Shown piece by piece: positions 7,592-16,216 of a stretch of 42,717 nucleotides of DNA. How positions within the stretch are numbered: the first letter of the stretch is position 1; every line of letters begins with the position of its first letter. Both the position numbers and the translations under genes were made by a program. The stretch spans positions 1-42,717 of the forward strand of contig JADZDN010000206.1 in the NCBI GenBank assembly GCA_020851015.1, in the 5' to 3' direction. Below the pieces are notes generated by a model that saw nothing but the letters and a program-made list of their open reading frames with translations, was not told the DNA's origin and searched no databases. Source of the DNA: Alphaproteobacteria bacterium. GTDB lineage: Bacteria; Pseudomonadota; Alphaproteobacteria; JAEULC01.

Positions 7592-8545
7592 ATGGGCTTG
7601 CTAGGCTTCAAGAGCGCCGACGCCCGGGCCAAGAAGGGCAATCGGACCCCGGCGTCGCGCGAGATCAACGGCGGCGCCTTCGTCGGACAGAACCTGTCCG
7701 GCCACGACCTGGCCAACCGCACGGTGCGCGACTCGAATTTCGACCACAGCATCCTCTCGGGCGCCGATCTCGAGCGATCGACGTTCATCCGCTGCACTTT
7801 CAACGCAACCACGCTGACCCGCGCCAAGCTGCGCCGGGCGACCTTCGAAAATTGCCAGTTCAATCGGGCGATGCTCAACAATGCCGACGCGCAGCAAACG
7901 CAGTTCGCCACCAGTTCGACGATCTCGTACGACAGCGTCGCCGACGGCCAGCCCGAATTCGACAGTTCCGGCACCACCTTCGCCCATGCCGTCCTTTCCG
8001 GGTCGAATTTCACCGGCGCAGCGCTCGCCCACGCGATTCTACACGACGTCGAGGCGCAGCAGGTGAACTTCCGCGACGCCAACCTCGAAGGCGCGTCGTT
8101 CGACCGCTGCTCGATCGGCGGATCGTTCTTTACCGGCGCCAGGCTCGACGGCGCCGACTTCTCCCTGTGCGAAAACGCGCGCAAGATCCTGCCCGCCACG
8201 GCGCTGCCGGTGGTCGAGTTCTACAAGCGGATGGACCAGGACGCCCTGAATAGCCGGATCGCCGCGCACGAGCGCTGGCTGCTTTCGAACGGCCGCGAGG
8301 GCGAGCGGCTGGTCCTCCGGGTGATCGACCTTACCCGCAACAAGGTCGACGGCCGCGACCTCTCCGGCGCGGACCTGCGGACCTGCAAGCTCGACCGCGT
8401 CTGCTACAGGAACAGCCGCTTCGTCCATGCCGACCTGCGCGGGTCCAGCCTCGACGGCACGATCTTCCGCGCCTGCGACCTGCGCGGCGCGCGGCTGGAC
8501 GCAAAGTCGATCGTCAAGGTGAGGCTGCAGGACAGCCGGCTCTAG
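7592..8545 (+). CDS. Pentapeptide-repeat protein with two repeat blocks
   Basis: 317 residues from the ATG at 7592; a GTG at 7556 is also in frame but gives an unlikely N-terminus. Repeats of the A-(D/N)-L-x-x type fill about 25-195, for example LSGADLERSTF and DANLEGASFDRC. They would form a right-handed quadrilateral beta-helix. A non-repeat, probably helical segment of about 50 residues follows (200-245: VVEFYKRMDQ, then HERWLLSNG). A second, shorter block (250-310) contains LSGADLRTC and LRGSSLDGTIF. No signal peptide or membrane segment is visible, so it is probably cytosolic. Such proteins have varied roles, including gyrase protection and scaffolding, and none can be chosen here. The AT-rich region 7500-7590 between this gene and malonyl-CoA decarboxylase must hold promoters for both. 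Confidence 0.8.
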   Translation: MGLLGFKSADARAKKGNRTPASREINGGAFVGQNLSGHDLANRTVRDSNFDHSILSGADLERSTFIRCTFNATTLTRAKLRRATFENCQFNRAMLNNADAQQTQFATSSTISYDSVADGQPEFDSSGTTFAHAVLSGSNFTGAALAHAILHDVEAQQVNFRDANLEGASFDRCSIGGSFFTGARLDGADFSLCENARKILPATALPVVEFYKRMDQDALNSRIAAHERWLLSNGREGERLVLRVIDLTRNKVDGRDLSGADLRTCKLDRVCYRNSRFVHADLRGSSLDGTIFRACDLRGARLDAKSIVKVRLQDSRL

Positions 8546-8577
8546 GCGCGACAGGCGGAGCAAGGCTGGACTATGCT

Positions 8578-8602
8578 GCGCGCCGCCATGGCGGCGGCGC
8601 GC
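8578..8602. terminator. GC-rich hairpin between convergent genes
   Basis: A perfect 10-bp inverted repeat (8578-8587 with 8593-8602) with a 5-base loop lies between two convergent genes. There is no T-run on either side, so it could only be an atypical or bidirectional terminator. Confidence 0.4.
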
Positions 8603-8613
8603 GCCGGCGTCGC

Positions 8614-9591
8614 TCAGGTTTCGGCCGGAGAGGCGCGGCGCAGTACGCTTTCCCGATAGGCGATGTAGCTGGTGCTGGCGACGATCATCGCGCCGCCGAT
8701 CCAGGTCCAGACGCCGGGCAATTCATTGAACACGAAGAGCCCGATCAATCCCGCCCAGACCAGGCGCAGGAATTCGAACGGCATCACGATCGCGACCTCG
8801 GCCTCGCGCAGCGACTGATTCAACGCGGTCTGGGCCAGCGTGCCCATGACGGCGATCACCGACAGCCATAGGAACTGGCCGAAGCTGGGCCACTGCCATA
8901 CGAAAACCGCGACTACGAGCGTGATCGGCGTCAGCAGCAGGTTCATGTAGGCGGTGATGGTCCAGCTCGAATCCGTGCGCGACATCGTCTTGATCAGGAG
9001 AAGCGCCACCGACCACGCGACTGCCGAGGTGAGAACCAGCGTCTCACCCAGCCCGACCGCGATGATGCCCGGCCGCACGATCGCCAGCACGCCCAGAAAT
9101 CCCACGACCAGCGCCACCGTTCGCCGCAGCCGGAACCGCTCGCCCAGGAACAGCACCGCGCCCAGGGCCGCGAAGAGCTGTGAAGTGAAACCGAGCGCCG
9201 TGATGGTCGCGAACGGGGCGAGCGACAGGCTCGAGAAGAAGCAGAGCATCGCAACGGTGTTGACCGCCGCCCGCACCAGGTGAAGCCCGGCGTTCCCCGT
9301 CTTCAACGCTCCGAAGCCGATCCGCGTGAACCATCCCGCCAACAGGAAGATGCCGAGGAAATTGCGGAAGAACGCGATCTCGAAGGGATGTATCTCGGCC
9401 GAGAGCCGGCGGATGAACACGTGCATCGTAACAAACAGCGCGGTCGCAAGCAGCATCCATCCGATTCCGCGCACGACCGAACCGCGCGACGACGACGCGG
9501 CGGCGCCGTCGGCAGCTTCGGACCGCGCCGCGGTCAGCGCATCGCGTTCATTACGCACGTTCGGGACGACTTCCGGAGATGGGGGCGTCAT
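8614..9591 (-). CDS. EamA/DMT-family transporter
   Basis: 325 residues from the ATG at 9591. About ten hydrophobic segments form two EamA repeats, the layout of the drug/metabolite transporter superfamily of inner-membrane exporters. Recognisable parts are GIGWMLLATALFVTMHVFIR in the first helix, LGFTSQLFAALGAVLFLGER closing the first repeat, and a second repeat beginning near GLGETLVLTSAVAW and ending with FNELPGVWTWIGGAMIV. The E-R and E-x-P ends of the fourth helices are typical. The substrate cannot be predicted; amino acids or other metabolites are common. The frame is open upstream to 9735, but that extension is Arg-rich and overlaps the SoxX gene region, so 9591 is preferred. The N-terminal 40 residues before the first helix are polar and probably cytoplasmic. 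Confidence 0.85.
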   Translation of the reverse strand: MTPPSPEVVPNVRNERDALTAARSEAADGAAASSSRGSVVRGIGWMLLATALFVTMHVFIRRLSAEIHPFEIAFFRNFLGIFLLAGWFTRIGFGALKTGNAGLHLVRAAVNTVAMLCFFSSLSLAPFATITALGFTSQLFAALGAVLFLGERFRLRRTVALVVGFLGVLAIVRPGIIAVGLGETLVLTSAVAWSVALLLIKTMSRTDSSWTITAYMNLLLTPITLVVAVFVWQWPSFGQFLWLSVIAVMGTLAQTALNQSLREAEVAIVMPFEFLRLVWAGLIGLFVFNELPGVWTWIGGAMIVASTSYIAYRESVLRRASPAET

Positions 9592-9692
9592 TATAGCGGC
9601 CGAACATGCATCCGTCGCGTCGTGTCGCCTTGCCACCGGTTGACGGGATCGTGATCGTGCCGATAGTGGCAGCGGTCGGTCGGGAGGGCGCA

Positions 9693-10142
9693 TTGCGGCT
9701 CGTGGGCGCGATCGTGGGGCTTGGCGTCGCGGCATGGTGCGCGATGGCCGTCGCTGCCGAACGCCTGGTACCGATCCGCATCGTCGGCAACCGGGAGATC
9801 CCAGCCTCGCTGACCGGCAAGTCGGGCGACGCCGCGCGCGGGCGTGCCGTTGCCGTCGACCGCGCCCTCGGCAACTGCCTTGCCTGCCATGTCTTGCCGG
9901 TCGACGAGAAACTGCAAGGCGATGTCGGCCCGGACCTGCGGGGCGTGGGCGTCCGACTGACCGAAGGGGAATTGCGTCTACGCGTGGTCAACCCCAAAAT
10001 CGTCAACGCGCAGACGGCGATGCCTGCCTACTATCGGGTCGATGGACTTTTCCGCGTCCGCAAGGACCTGCAGGGCAGACCCATCCTCGGCGCCGCCCAG
10101 ATCGAGGATGTCGTTGCCTATTTGAAGACGCTGAAGGATTGA
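9693..10142 (+). CDS. soxX: SoxX-like c-type cytochrome (TTG start)
   Basis: 149 residues from a TTG at 9693. It has a good GGGAGG ribosome binding site five bases upstream and gives a clean signal peptide (MRLVGAIVGLGVAAWCAMAV, cut after AAA-like residues). An ATG at 9606 would add 29 residues of improbable sequence. The mature protein follows SoxX closely: IPASLTG-x-x-GDAARGRA at about 36-52, the haem-binding CLACH at 62-66, GPDLRGVG, EGELRLRVV, and the distal methionine in TAMPAYYRVDG at 108-117. In the Sox system SoxX pairs with SoxA to join thiosulfate to SoxY in the periplasm. No soxA, soxYZ or soxB is in this window, so this is an orphan copy. It may serve another c-type electron transfer step. 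It is divergent from the transporter gene, with no shared function apparent. Confidence 0.85.
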   Translation: MRLVGAIVGLGVAAWCAMAVAAERLVPIRIVGNREIPASLTGKSGDAARGRAVAVDRALGNCLACHVLPVDEKLQGDVGPDLRGVGVRLTEGELRLRVVNPKIVNAQTAMPAYYRVDGLFRVRKDLQGRPILGAAQIEDVVAYLKTLKD

Positions 10143-10152
10143 CTCCTCCCTT

Positions 10153-10929
10153 TCAGGCGCGTGCCTTGCGGGCGAGGTAGTAGATCCAGCCGCTGTCAGG
10201 CGCCGTCTCGCCCGGGCCCAGCTCACGGCCCCGCGTGTCGAAGGCATGGGCAAGCACGAAGCCTGAGAGCTCGAGCTGCCTCCGTTGGCTCGGCGCATCG
10301 ATGTAATAGGTCATGAAGCGGAAATTCTCGCCGTCATCGTTGAGGATCGCGTGGTCGGAATGCGCCTGCTCGTGAGACCGCCGCGACAGGTGGCGCGCGA
10401 CGCCGACCAGCCAGCCGGCGAACTGGCGCACCCGGCCCATGCCAGGGTTGGGCTGAGACAGCAGGGACAGGTCCCAGGCCCGCCGGACCCGCGACGCGCG
10501 GTTGTGGGACGAGAACAGCAACCAACCGTCGTCGGCGAGCACCCGGCGCATCCCGGCAAGAACGCGGAGCCGGTCTGCGTGGGAGACATAGTCGAGGCCG
10601 TTATACGAAAAGACCACCAGGGCAAAGTGACGGTCGTGGAACACCGAAAGATCACGGGCGTCCATCTGACGGATATCCACCCCGACGTGACGGCGTCGGC
10701 AGGCGTCGACCATGCCGGCCGAGAAATCGACCCCGACATACGCCGGACTGATGGTGTGCAGCGCATCGGTCGTCCGACCGGTGCCGACGCCGATGTCGAG
10801 AATGGCCCTTCCGCTTACCCCAGCGCCTACCAGGGCTAGCGCCGCCGCTTCGGGAGGCTGCAAGCCCTCGTCATGAAGATAATTCTGCGCCACTCTCGGC
10901 GCACGCCACGCCGCTCGATTGTCGAGCAT
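10153..10929 (-). CDS. Class I SAM-dependent methyltransferase
   Basis: 258 residues from the ATG at 10929, chosen because GAGGG lies about seven bases upstream; the frame is open to 10980. The Rossmann methyltransferase fold is clear: motif I ILDIGVGTGR at 43-52, the acidic end of strand 2 in YVGVDFS (64-70), MDARDL at about 89-94, and FALVVFSYNGLDYV as motif II. RVLADDGWLLFSSHN forms the strand 4/5 region. The closest general type is the ubiE/BioC-like small-molecule methyltransferase, but the substrate is unknown. The C-terminal part is rich in aromatic and His residues (FRFMTYYIDAPSQRRQ) and probably covers the active site. It is convergent with soxX, 10 bases apart, and divergent from the NdvB-like gene across a 435-base gap. 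Confidence 0.8.
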   Translation of the reverse strand: MLDNRAAWRAPRVAQNYLHDEGLQPPEAAALALVGAGVSGRAILDIGVGTGRTTDALHTISPAYVGVDFSAGMVDACRRRHVGVDIRQMDARDLSVFHDRHFALVVFSYNGLDYVSHADRLRVLAGMRRVLADDGWLLFSSHNRASRVRRAWDLSLLSQPNPGMGRVRQFAGWLVGVARHLSRRSHEQAHSDHAILNDDGENFRFMTYYIDAPSQRRQLELSGFVLAHAFDTRGRELGPGETAPDSGWIYYLARKARA

Positions 10930-11364
10930 CGCAAACCCTCTCGGACAAATGACGCGACAACCTGCCGCATCGGATTGCATGACGACAATTTAATCCAGCC
11001 GCGCTTGCCGTTCGACTGGCAGACCGGCGCCGGCGCGACCAAGTACGGGGGGCCGATGCCCCTTGCCTATCGACAACGCAGGAGCCCATCGGCTAAAAGA
11101 CGAGCGAGCGTCAGTCGTTAGCCGCCAGCCCATGGCTGTCGGATTTTCGGGAGCACCTGACGCGCGTCGTTGACGGGGTACGACCGCGAAGAGGTAATGG
11201 CCGGAACGAACCGCGCCGCCTTCTGTTGACTGCTCTTCCAGGGAAAAGAATTCCCAAAGGAATACTTTGGTGGGACCGCGCGTTATCAAGCGCGGCAACC
11301 ACCGGGTGCGAGAGCGTGCCACAGGGGCAGATGCGCGTCGCCGGCGGGGGCACTACTGAGGACC
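10930..11364. other. Divergent intergenic region upstream of the NdvB-like gene
   Basis: 435 bases without a convincing gene between a minus-strand methyltransferase and the plus-strand glucan synthase. A short inverted repeat (CCGCGC at 11276-11281 with GCGCGG at 11290-11295, loop of eight) lies about 70 bases before the ATG at 11365. The 11240-11270 stretch is AT-rich. A GGAAC at 11204 is followed after 16 bases by TGTT, one mismatch from the EcfG consensus. No clear promoter can be called. Confidence 0.4.
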
Positions 11365-14274
11365 ATGCGCAAAACTGCTGTTCTTGTGCTGTTGCTTGTG
11401 CTGGGCGGCAACTTGGCCGCTTGGTGGGCGCTCAATCAGCCGTTCGACCCGCCGGCCTGGCAGGGCATCGTCCGCGGCGTCGCCTATAGCCCCTATCAGC
11501 GCCATCAGAGTCCGCAGCGCAACGAGCCGAGCGCACGAGCCTCGTCCGGCTTAGGACAGGATTACGGTTCGGGCGTCATTCCGGTCGAGCCGGAAGTCCG
11601 CGCCGACCAGCCGACGCGCGAGCAGATCGAGCAGGATATCCGACTTCTGCAGGGCCGCGTCGGCGCGATCCGGACCTATTCCGCGATCAATGGCCTGGAA
11701 GTCATCCCGCCCATCGCGCGCAAATATGGCCTGCGGCTGACCGCGGGTGCCTGGATCGACGGCCGCTGGTCACGCAACGAGGAAGAGATCGCGAGCCTGG
11801 TCGACCTGGCCAATCACAACAGGAACGTCAGCCGCGTCCTGGTCGGCAACGAGTCGATCCTGCGCAACGACCTGCCGGTGCGCCGGCTGATCAACTACAT
11901 CCGCGAGGTGCGCGAGCAAGTGAAGGTGCCGGTCAGCACCGCCGAGCCCTGGCACGTGTGGCTGGACAATCCCGACCTCGCGCATGCCGTCGACTACCTG
12001 GCGGTCCATATCCTGCCCTACTGGGAAGGCGACCGGATCCAGAACGACCGCTCGTTCCACCTCGACCGCGGCCGCGATTACGTCGAAGAGGCGGTGCGCT
12101 ACGCCTATGAGCGCTACCAGGAGCTCCAGGCGCGCTACCCCGACAAGCCGATCGTCATCACCGAGATCGGCTGGCCCAGCGATGGCCGCGCCCGCGGACT
12201 GGGCGTGCCGTCGCCCGAGAACCAGGCAAAGTTCATCCGCCTGTGGCTGAACAAGGCGCGCCAGCAGAACATCGACTTCTTCATCATGGAGGCGTTCGAC
12301 CAGCCCTGGAAGGATACGATCGAAGGCCGCGTCGGCGCGTACTGGGGCATCTTCACGGCCGACCGTCACGCCAAGTTCCCGGTCAGCGGCCCGGTCGAGC
12401 CGGCCTCGCGCTGGTGGATGCTCGCGCTGCTGTCCACGCTGGTTGCCGCCGCGCCGGTCGCGCTGTTCCTGCGCCGCTTCGATCACCTGCGCCCGACCGG
12501 CCATGCCGTGTTCGCCGGCATGATCCAGCTCTGCGTCAGCACCGTGTTCTGGATGGTCTATGTCGGACTTGGCCAGTACCAGAGCTGGGCGTCGCTCGCC
12601 ATGTGGTCGGCCACCATCGTCGCGCTGCTGTTGATGATCGCCATCGTGCTTGCCGAAGGCTTCGAGATGGTCGAGATGCTGTGGATCGGCCAGTGGAAGC
12701 GCCACTTCCCGCCGCTCCCGCCGGGCGCCGCCACCCGCAATCCCAAGGTGTCGCTGCACCTCGCGATCTGCAACGAGCCGCCGCAGATGGTGATCGAGAC
12801 GCTGAATTCGCTGGCCAAGCTCGACTACCCGAACTTCGAGATCCTGGTCATCGACAACAACACGCTGGACGAGGCGGTCTGGCGGCCGGTCGAGACCCAC
12901 TGCGCCGCGCTGGGCGAGAAGTTCCGCTTCTTCCATCTCGGCAAGTGGCCGGGGTTCAAGGCCGGCGCGCTGAACTTCGCCCTCAAGCAGACCGCCGCGG
13001 ATGCCGAGATCGTCGGCGTGGTGGACAGCGACTATGTCGTGCGCGCGGACTGGCTGCGCTCGGTGATCCCTTATTTCGAGCGCCCGGAGATCGGGTTCGT
13101 GCAGAGCCCGCAGGATCACCGCGACTGGCGCGGCAATCCGTTCAAGGAAATGATCAACTGGGAATATGCCGGGTTCTTCCGCATCGGCATGGTCCACCGC
13201 AACGAGCGCGACGCGATCATCGAGCACGGCACGATGACGCTGATCCGCAAGGCCGCCATGGACCAGGTCGGCCACTGGTCGGAGTGGTGCATCTGCGAGG
13301 ACGCCGAGATGGGCCTCAGGCTGATGGAGGCCGGCTGGCAGTCCGCGTACTGCACCGAGGTGTTCGGCCGCGGCCTGGTGCCCGACAGCTTCGCCGGCTA
13401 CAAGCGCCAGCGGCACCGCTGGGCCTATGGCGCGGTGCAGATCGTCAAGCGCTATTGGCGCTGGATGATGCCGTTCACCGGCTCGCGCCTGACCTGGGGG
13501 CAGCGCTACCACTTCCTGGCGGGCTGGGTGCCGTGGTTCGCCGACGCGCTGAATATGGTGCTGCTGGCTGCCGCCCTCGTATGGACCGTTCCTGTCGTGG
13601 CCGTGGGCACGGCCGCCGCGGTGCTGAACAGCGCCTGGCTCGCCAGCCTGCTCCAGCCGGCCTCGATCGGCTATGGGACGGTCAACCCGGTCGACGCCCT
13701 GTGGCCCAACCTTTCGACCTGGGCCTCGCCGGCCGACCTGACCGCGCTGGCGGCCAGCTTGCAGAAATGGGCGGAGCGGTTCGAATACCCGCTGGTCCTG
13801 TTCGTCCTGCCGACGATCGCCGTGTTCCTGTTCAAGACCGTGCGCTTCCTGCTTCTCTACGCGCGCAGGGTGGAATGCGACGCGTGGCAGCGCCTCGGCG
13901 CGGGCATCGCCGGCCTGTCCTTGACCTACACGATCGGCCGCGCGGTGATGCAGGGGTTCCTGACCCGGCGCTCCCAGCCTTTCCTGCGCACCCCGAAATG
14001 CGAGGATGCGCCGGCCCTGGTCCAGGGCATCAAGATGGCGTCGCACGAGACGGTGCTGTTCGCGGTGCCGCTGTTCGCGGCCCTGGCCGTGCTGGTCCTG
14101 CAGGGCCAGTTCTTTCCCGATGCGCGCGCCTGGGCGGCGATGCTGATCGTGCAGTGCCTGCCCTATGGCGCGGCTCTGCTGCAGTCCATGATCGCCGCCG
14201 CCCCATCCTTCGCCTGGGTCCGCCGCGCCATCGCCCCGATCCGGTCCGAGACGGGGGCTACCACGGCCGATTGA
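11365..14274 (+). CDS. ndvB: NdvB-like beta-glucan synthase (GH17-GT2 fusion, membrane)
   Basis: 969 residues. An N-terminal membrane anchor (5-22) is followed by a GH17 domain (about 35-345) with the general acid in VLVGNES (Glu163) and the nucleophile in ITEIGWPS (Glu267). Hydrophobic segments at 350-432 lead to a GT2 domain (460-700): VIDNN (Asp497), VVDSD (554-556), CEDAEMG (645-646) and QRHRW (682-686), the full D,D,D,QxxRW set of processive synthases. Several C-terminal membrane segments follow. The same architecture is known for NdvB of Bradyrhizobium and Pseudomonas. There the GT2 part makes a beta-1,3-linked glucan from UDP-glucose, and the GH17 part acts on it as a transglycosylase in the periplasm, giving cyclic or branched periplasmic glucans. 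A GAGGA ribosome binding site precedes the ATG. A second GH17 membrane protein is encoded at 28451. Confidence 0.88.
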   Translation: MRKTAVLVLLLVLGGNLAAWWALNQPFDPPAWQGIVRGVAYSPYQRHQSPQRNEPSARASSGLGQDYGSGVIPVEPEVRADQPTREQIEQDIRLLQGRVGAIRTYSAINGLEVIPPIARKYGLRLTAGAWIDGRWSRNEEEIASLVDLANHNRNVSRVLVGNESILRNDLPVRRLINYIREVREQVKVPVSTAEPWHVWLDNPDLAHAVDYLAVHILPYWEGDRIQNDRSFHLDRGRDYVEEAVRYAYERYQELQARYPDKPIVITEIGWPSDGRARGLGVPSPENQAKFIRLWLNKARQQNIDFFIMEAFDQPWKDTIEGRVGAYWGIFTADRHAKFPVSGPVEPASRWWMLALLSTLVAAAPVALFLRRFDHLRPTGHAVFAGMIQLCVSTVFWMVYVGLGQYQSWASLAMWSATIVALLLMIAIVLAEGFEMVEMLWIGQWKRHFPPLPPGAATRNPKVSLHLAICNEPPQMVIETLNSLAKLDYPNFEILVIDNNTLDEAVWRPVETHCAALGEKFRFFHLGKWPGFKAGALNFALKQTAADAEIVGVVDSDYVVRADWLRSVIPYFERPEIGFVQSPQDHRDWRGNPFKEMINWEYAGFFRIGMVHRNERDAIIEHGTMTLIRKAAMDQVGHWSEWCICEDAEMGLRLMEAGWQSAYCTEVFGRGLVPDSFAGYKRQRHRWAYGAVQIVKRYWRWMMPFTGSRLTWGQRYHFLAGWVPWFADALNMVLLAAALVWTVPVVAVGTAAAVLNSAWLASLLQPASIGYGTVNPVDALWPNLSTWASPADLTALAASLQKWAERFEYPLVLFVLPTIAVFLFKTVRFLLLYARRVECDAWQRLGAGIAGLSLTYTIGRAVMQGFLTRRSQPFLRTPKCEDAPALVQGIKMASHETVLFAVPLFAALAVLVLQGQFFPDARAWAAMLIVQCLPYGAALLQSMIAAAPSFAWVRRAIAPIRSETGATTAD

Positions 14275-14391
14275 GATCTGCCGCCTAAATTTTATGCAGC
14301 GCCGGTGGACTGCCTAGCCTCTATGCGACGGTAACGGCCGCGCGCTCCTGCTCCCCGAGCATTTCCGCAGCACGAAGCCGGCGGAGCGCTG

Positions 14392-14407
14392 TGGCACGGG
14401 ACTTGAT
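14392..14407 (+). promoter_or_regulatory. Sigma-54 promoter upstream of amt
   Basis: TGGCAC (14392-14397), five bases, then TTGAT (14403-14407). This matches the RpoN consensus TGGCAC-N5-TTGCW except for A in place of the C of the -12 GC. The spacing is exact. Transcription would start near 14418, about 70 bases before the amt start codon. Nitrogen-regulated ammonium transporters are commonly RpoN/NtrC dependent. A weak dyad near 14295-14313 could be an activator site, but I do not call it. Confidence 0.65.
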
Positions 14408-14487
14408 CTATCCGACCCTCAAGCGTCACGGCCCACGGCCCGGATCGGAGCCGACGGTTCAGATTGGCGCGTCATTCGGAGGTCGGA

Positions 14488-15825
14488 ATGAGAATTCTGC
14501 ACGGCAATCTGCTGGTCGTTCCTGCGTTCGGCGGTCTTCTGGCGCTGGCCATGGCATCCAGCGCCCTGGCCGACGAGGCGCCCAAGCTCGACAGGGGCGA
14601 CACGGCCTGGATGCTTACGTCGACGGCGCTGGTCCTGATGATGACCATCCCCGGCCTGGCGCTTTTCTACGGCGGCATGGTCCGCAAGATGAACGTGCTC
14701 GCGACGTTGATGCAGAGCTTCGCCTGCGCCTGCCTCGTCTCCATCCTCTGGCTCGTCCTCGGCTACAGCCTGGCCTTCACCGAGGGCGGCCCGCTCATCG
14801 GCGGCCTGTCGCGGGTCATGATGAAGGACGTGGCCATCGATACATTGAGCGGGACGATCCCCGAAACCGTGTTCATGGCCTTCCAGATGACCTTCGCCAT
14901 CATCACGCCCGCCTTGATCCTCGGCGGCGTGGCCGACCGGATGAAGTTCTCCGCCATGCTGCTGTTCGTCGCCCTGTGGTCGATCCTGGTCTACAGTCCG
15001 GTGGCCCACTGGGTTTGGGGGCCGGGCGGTTTCCTGGGCGGCACCGGCATCAAGGAGTATCCGGGCTTCCTCGGCCTGGGCGCGATCCTCGATTTCGCCG
15101 GCGGCACTGTGGTGCACATCATCTCCGGCGTGTCGGGCCTGGTCGCCGCCATCGCGATCGGCAAGCGCAAGGGCTACGGCACCGAGCCGATGGCGCCGCA
15201 CAATCTGACCCTCACGCTGATCGGCGGCTCGCTGCTGTGGGTCGGCTGGTTTGGCTTCAACGCGGGCTCGGCGGTGGCATCGGACGGCCGCGCGGGCATG
15301 GCGTTCCTGGTGACGCACCTGGCGACCGCCGCGGCGGCGTTGAGCTGGATGTTCTGCGAGTGGGGCCTGCGCGGCAAGCCAAGCCTACTCGGTATCGTCT
15401 CCGGCGCGGTCGCGGGTCTGGTCGCGATCACCCCCGCCAGCGGCTTCGTCGGTCCCACCGGCGCGCTGGCGATCGGGATCGCCGGCGGCGCGGTCTGCTT
15501 CTGGGCCGCGACCATCCTGAAGAACCAGATCGGCTATGACGACGCGCTGGATGCTTTCGGCATCCATGCGATGGGCGGCGCCACGGGCGCGGTACTGACC
15601 GGCGTCTTCGCCGTCGAGAAGATCGGCGGCACCGCCGGCCTGCTCGAAGGCGCGCCAATGCAGGTCGTCGCCCAGGCAGTCGGCGTGATCGTGACCGCGG
15701 TCTATGCGGGGGTGGTCGCGTTCCTTATCCTCAAGGTCGTGGACGTCTTGGTGGGATTGCGCGTCGACCAACAGGACGAGATCGAAGGTCTCGACCGTGC
15801 CCTGCACGGCGAGGTGGTTCCGTAA
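14488..15825 (+). CDS. amt: Ammonium transporter (Amt/AmtB)
   Basis: 445 residues from the ATG at 14488, with CGGAGG five bases upstream; upstream in-frame starts lack this site. A cleavable-type signal (1-28, ending ASSALADE) is followed by eleven membrane helices, as in E. coli AmtB. Signatures include GLALFYGGMVRKMNVL at 56-71, LDFAGGTVVHIISG at 201-214 (Asp202, first pore His210), WFGFNAGSA at 254-262 and FGIHAMGGATGAVLTG at 357-372 (second pore His360). The twin histidines and the Phe gate region are intact, so it should conduct ammonium across the inner membrane. The short C-terminal tail (EIEGLDRALHGE) has the Glu-Gly-Leu-Asp motif that contacts GlnK in other Amt proteins. No glnK gene is adjacent. 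A sigma-54 type promoter lies upstream, consistent with induction under nitrogen limitation. Confidence 0.95.
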   Translation: MRILHGNLLVVPAFGGLLALAMASSALADEAPKLDRGDTAWMLTSTALVLMMTIPGLALFYGGMVRKMNVLATLMQSFACACLVSILWLVLGYSLAFTEGGPLIGGLSRVMMKDVAIDTLSGTIPETVFMAFQMTFAIITPALILGGVADRMKFSAMLLFVALWSILVYSPVAHWVWGPGGFLGGTGIKEYPGFLGLGAILDFAGGTVVHIISGVSGLVAAIAIGKRKGYGTEPMAPHNLTLTLIGGSLLWVGWFGFNAGSAVASDGRAGMAFLVTHLATAAAALSWMFCEWGLRGKPSLLGIVSGAVAGLVAITPASGFVGPTGALAIGIAGGAVCFWAATILKNQIGYDDALDAFGIHAMGGATGAVLTGVFAVEKIGGTAGLLEGAPMQVVAQAVGVIVTAVYAGVVAFLILKVVDVLVGLRVDQQDEIEGLDRALHGEVVP

Positions 15826-15931
15826 CGACCGGCGCGAGCGACGAAACGGGAGAGATCGATGACCAGGGGCTTCCTTTGTCCTTCAAGCCCTTGTGAAACA
15901 AGAGATCGCCGCTATCGCCCGCGATTGTTAA

Positions 15932-15956
15932 GGAACTCCTATTCACTGCTGCCGTT
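15932..15956 (+). promoter_or_regulatory. EcfG-type general stress promoter
   Basis: GGAAC (15932-15936), 16 bases, CGTT (15953-15956): an exact match to the alphaproteobacterial general stress sigma factor consensus. It lies in the 190-base gap after amt, and the next gene, encoding a small hydrophilic protein, starts at 16022, so the leader would be about 60 bases. Confidence 0.7.
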
Positions 15957-16021
15957 CTCTCTGCACCCCCGTGCTACCGGAGCCCGAGCGGGTGCGAAAC
16001 CCCACATGTAGGAGGATGGCA

Positions 16022-16201
16022 ATGCAGCACCAGGCACCGCAGAAGAACCAGCAGAACCAGAATATGTCCGATCCGAAGAAGGCGCAGAATATCGGCCATG
16101 ATGACGACATGGTCGGCAAGGACACCGATGGCGACGGCAAGGTCGTGAAGCCGGGCCAGAAGCCGGGCCAGAGTCACGGCAAGGGCCTGCCGAACAGCTA
16201 G
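16022..16201 (+). CDS. Small hydrophilic stress-associated protein, 59 aa
   Basis: 59 residues from the ATG at 16022, which has a perfect AGGAGG at 16010-16015 six bases upstream. An ATG at 16016 in the same frame is too close to that site. The protein is very polar and Gln/Lys/Asp/Gly rich, with no hydrophobic core, so it is probably intrinsically disordered. It starts with MQHQAPQKNQQNQNMSDPKK, contains an EF-hand-like acidic loop DTDGDGK (33-39 region) and ends with a KPGQKPGQSHGKG repeat. Only one such loop is present, so calcium binding is speculative. An exact EcfG-type promoter lies upstream and a strong hairpin terminator directly downstream, so this is a single-gene transcript likely made under general stress. 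The biochemical role is unknown. Confidence 0.75.
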   Translation: MQHQAPQKNQQNQNMSDPKKAQNIGHDDDMVGKDTDGDGKVVKPGQKPGQSHGKGLPNS

Positions 16202-16216
16202 CCTCGAGATCGACGC

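Noticed and set aside
11204..11228. EcfG-like element before the NdvB-like gene
   Set aside because: The second half reads TGTT instead of CGTT, and it lies more than 130 bases from the start codon; one such near-match is expected by chance.
11770..14046. Long minus-strand open frame (758 codons) inside the NdvB-like gene
   Set aside because: Arg/His/Gly-rich composition with no domain; it is the expected antisense shadow of a high-GC gene with strong catalytic motifs on the plus strand.
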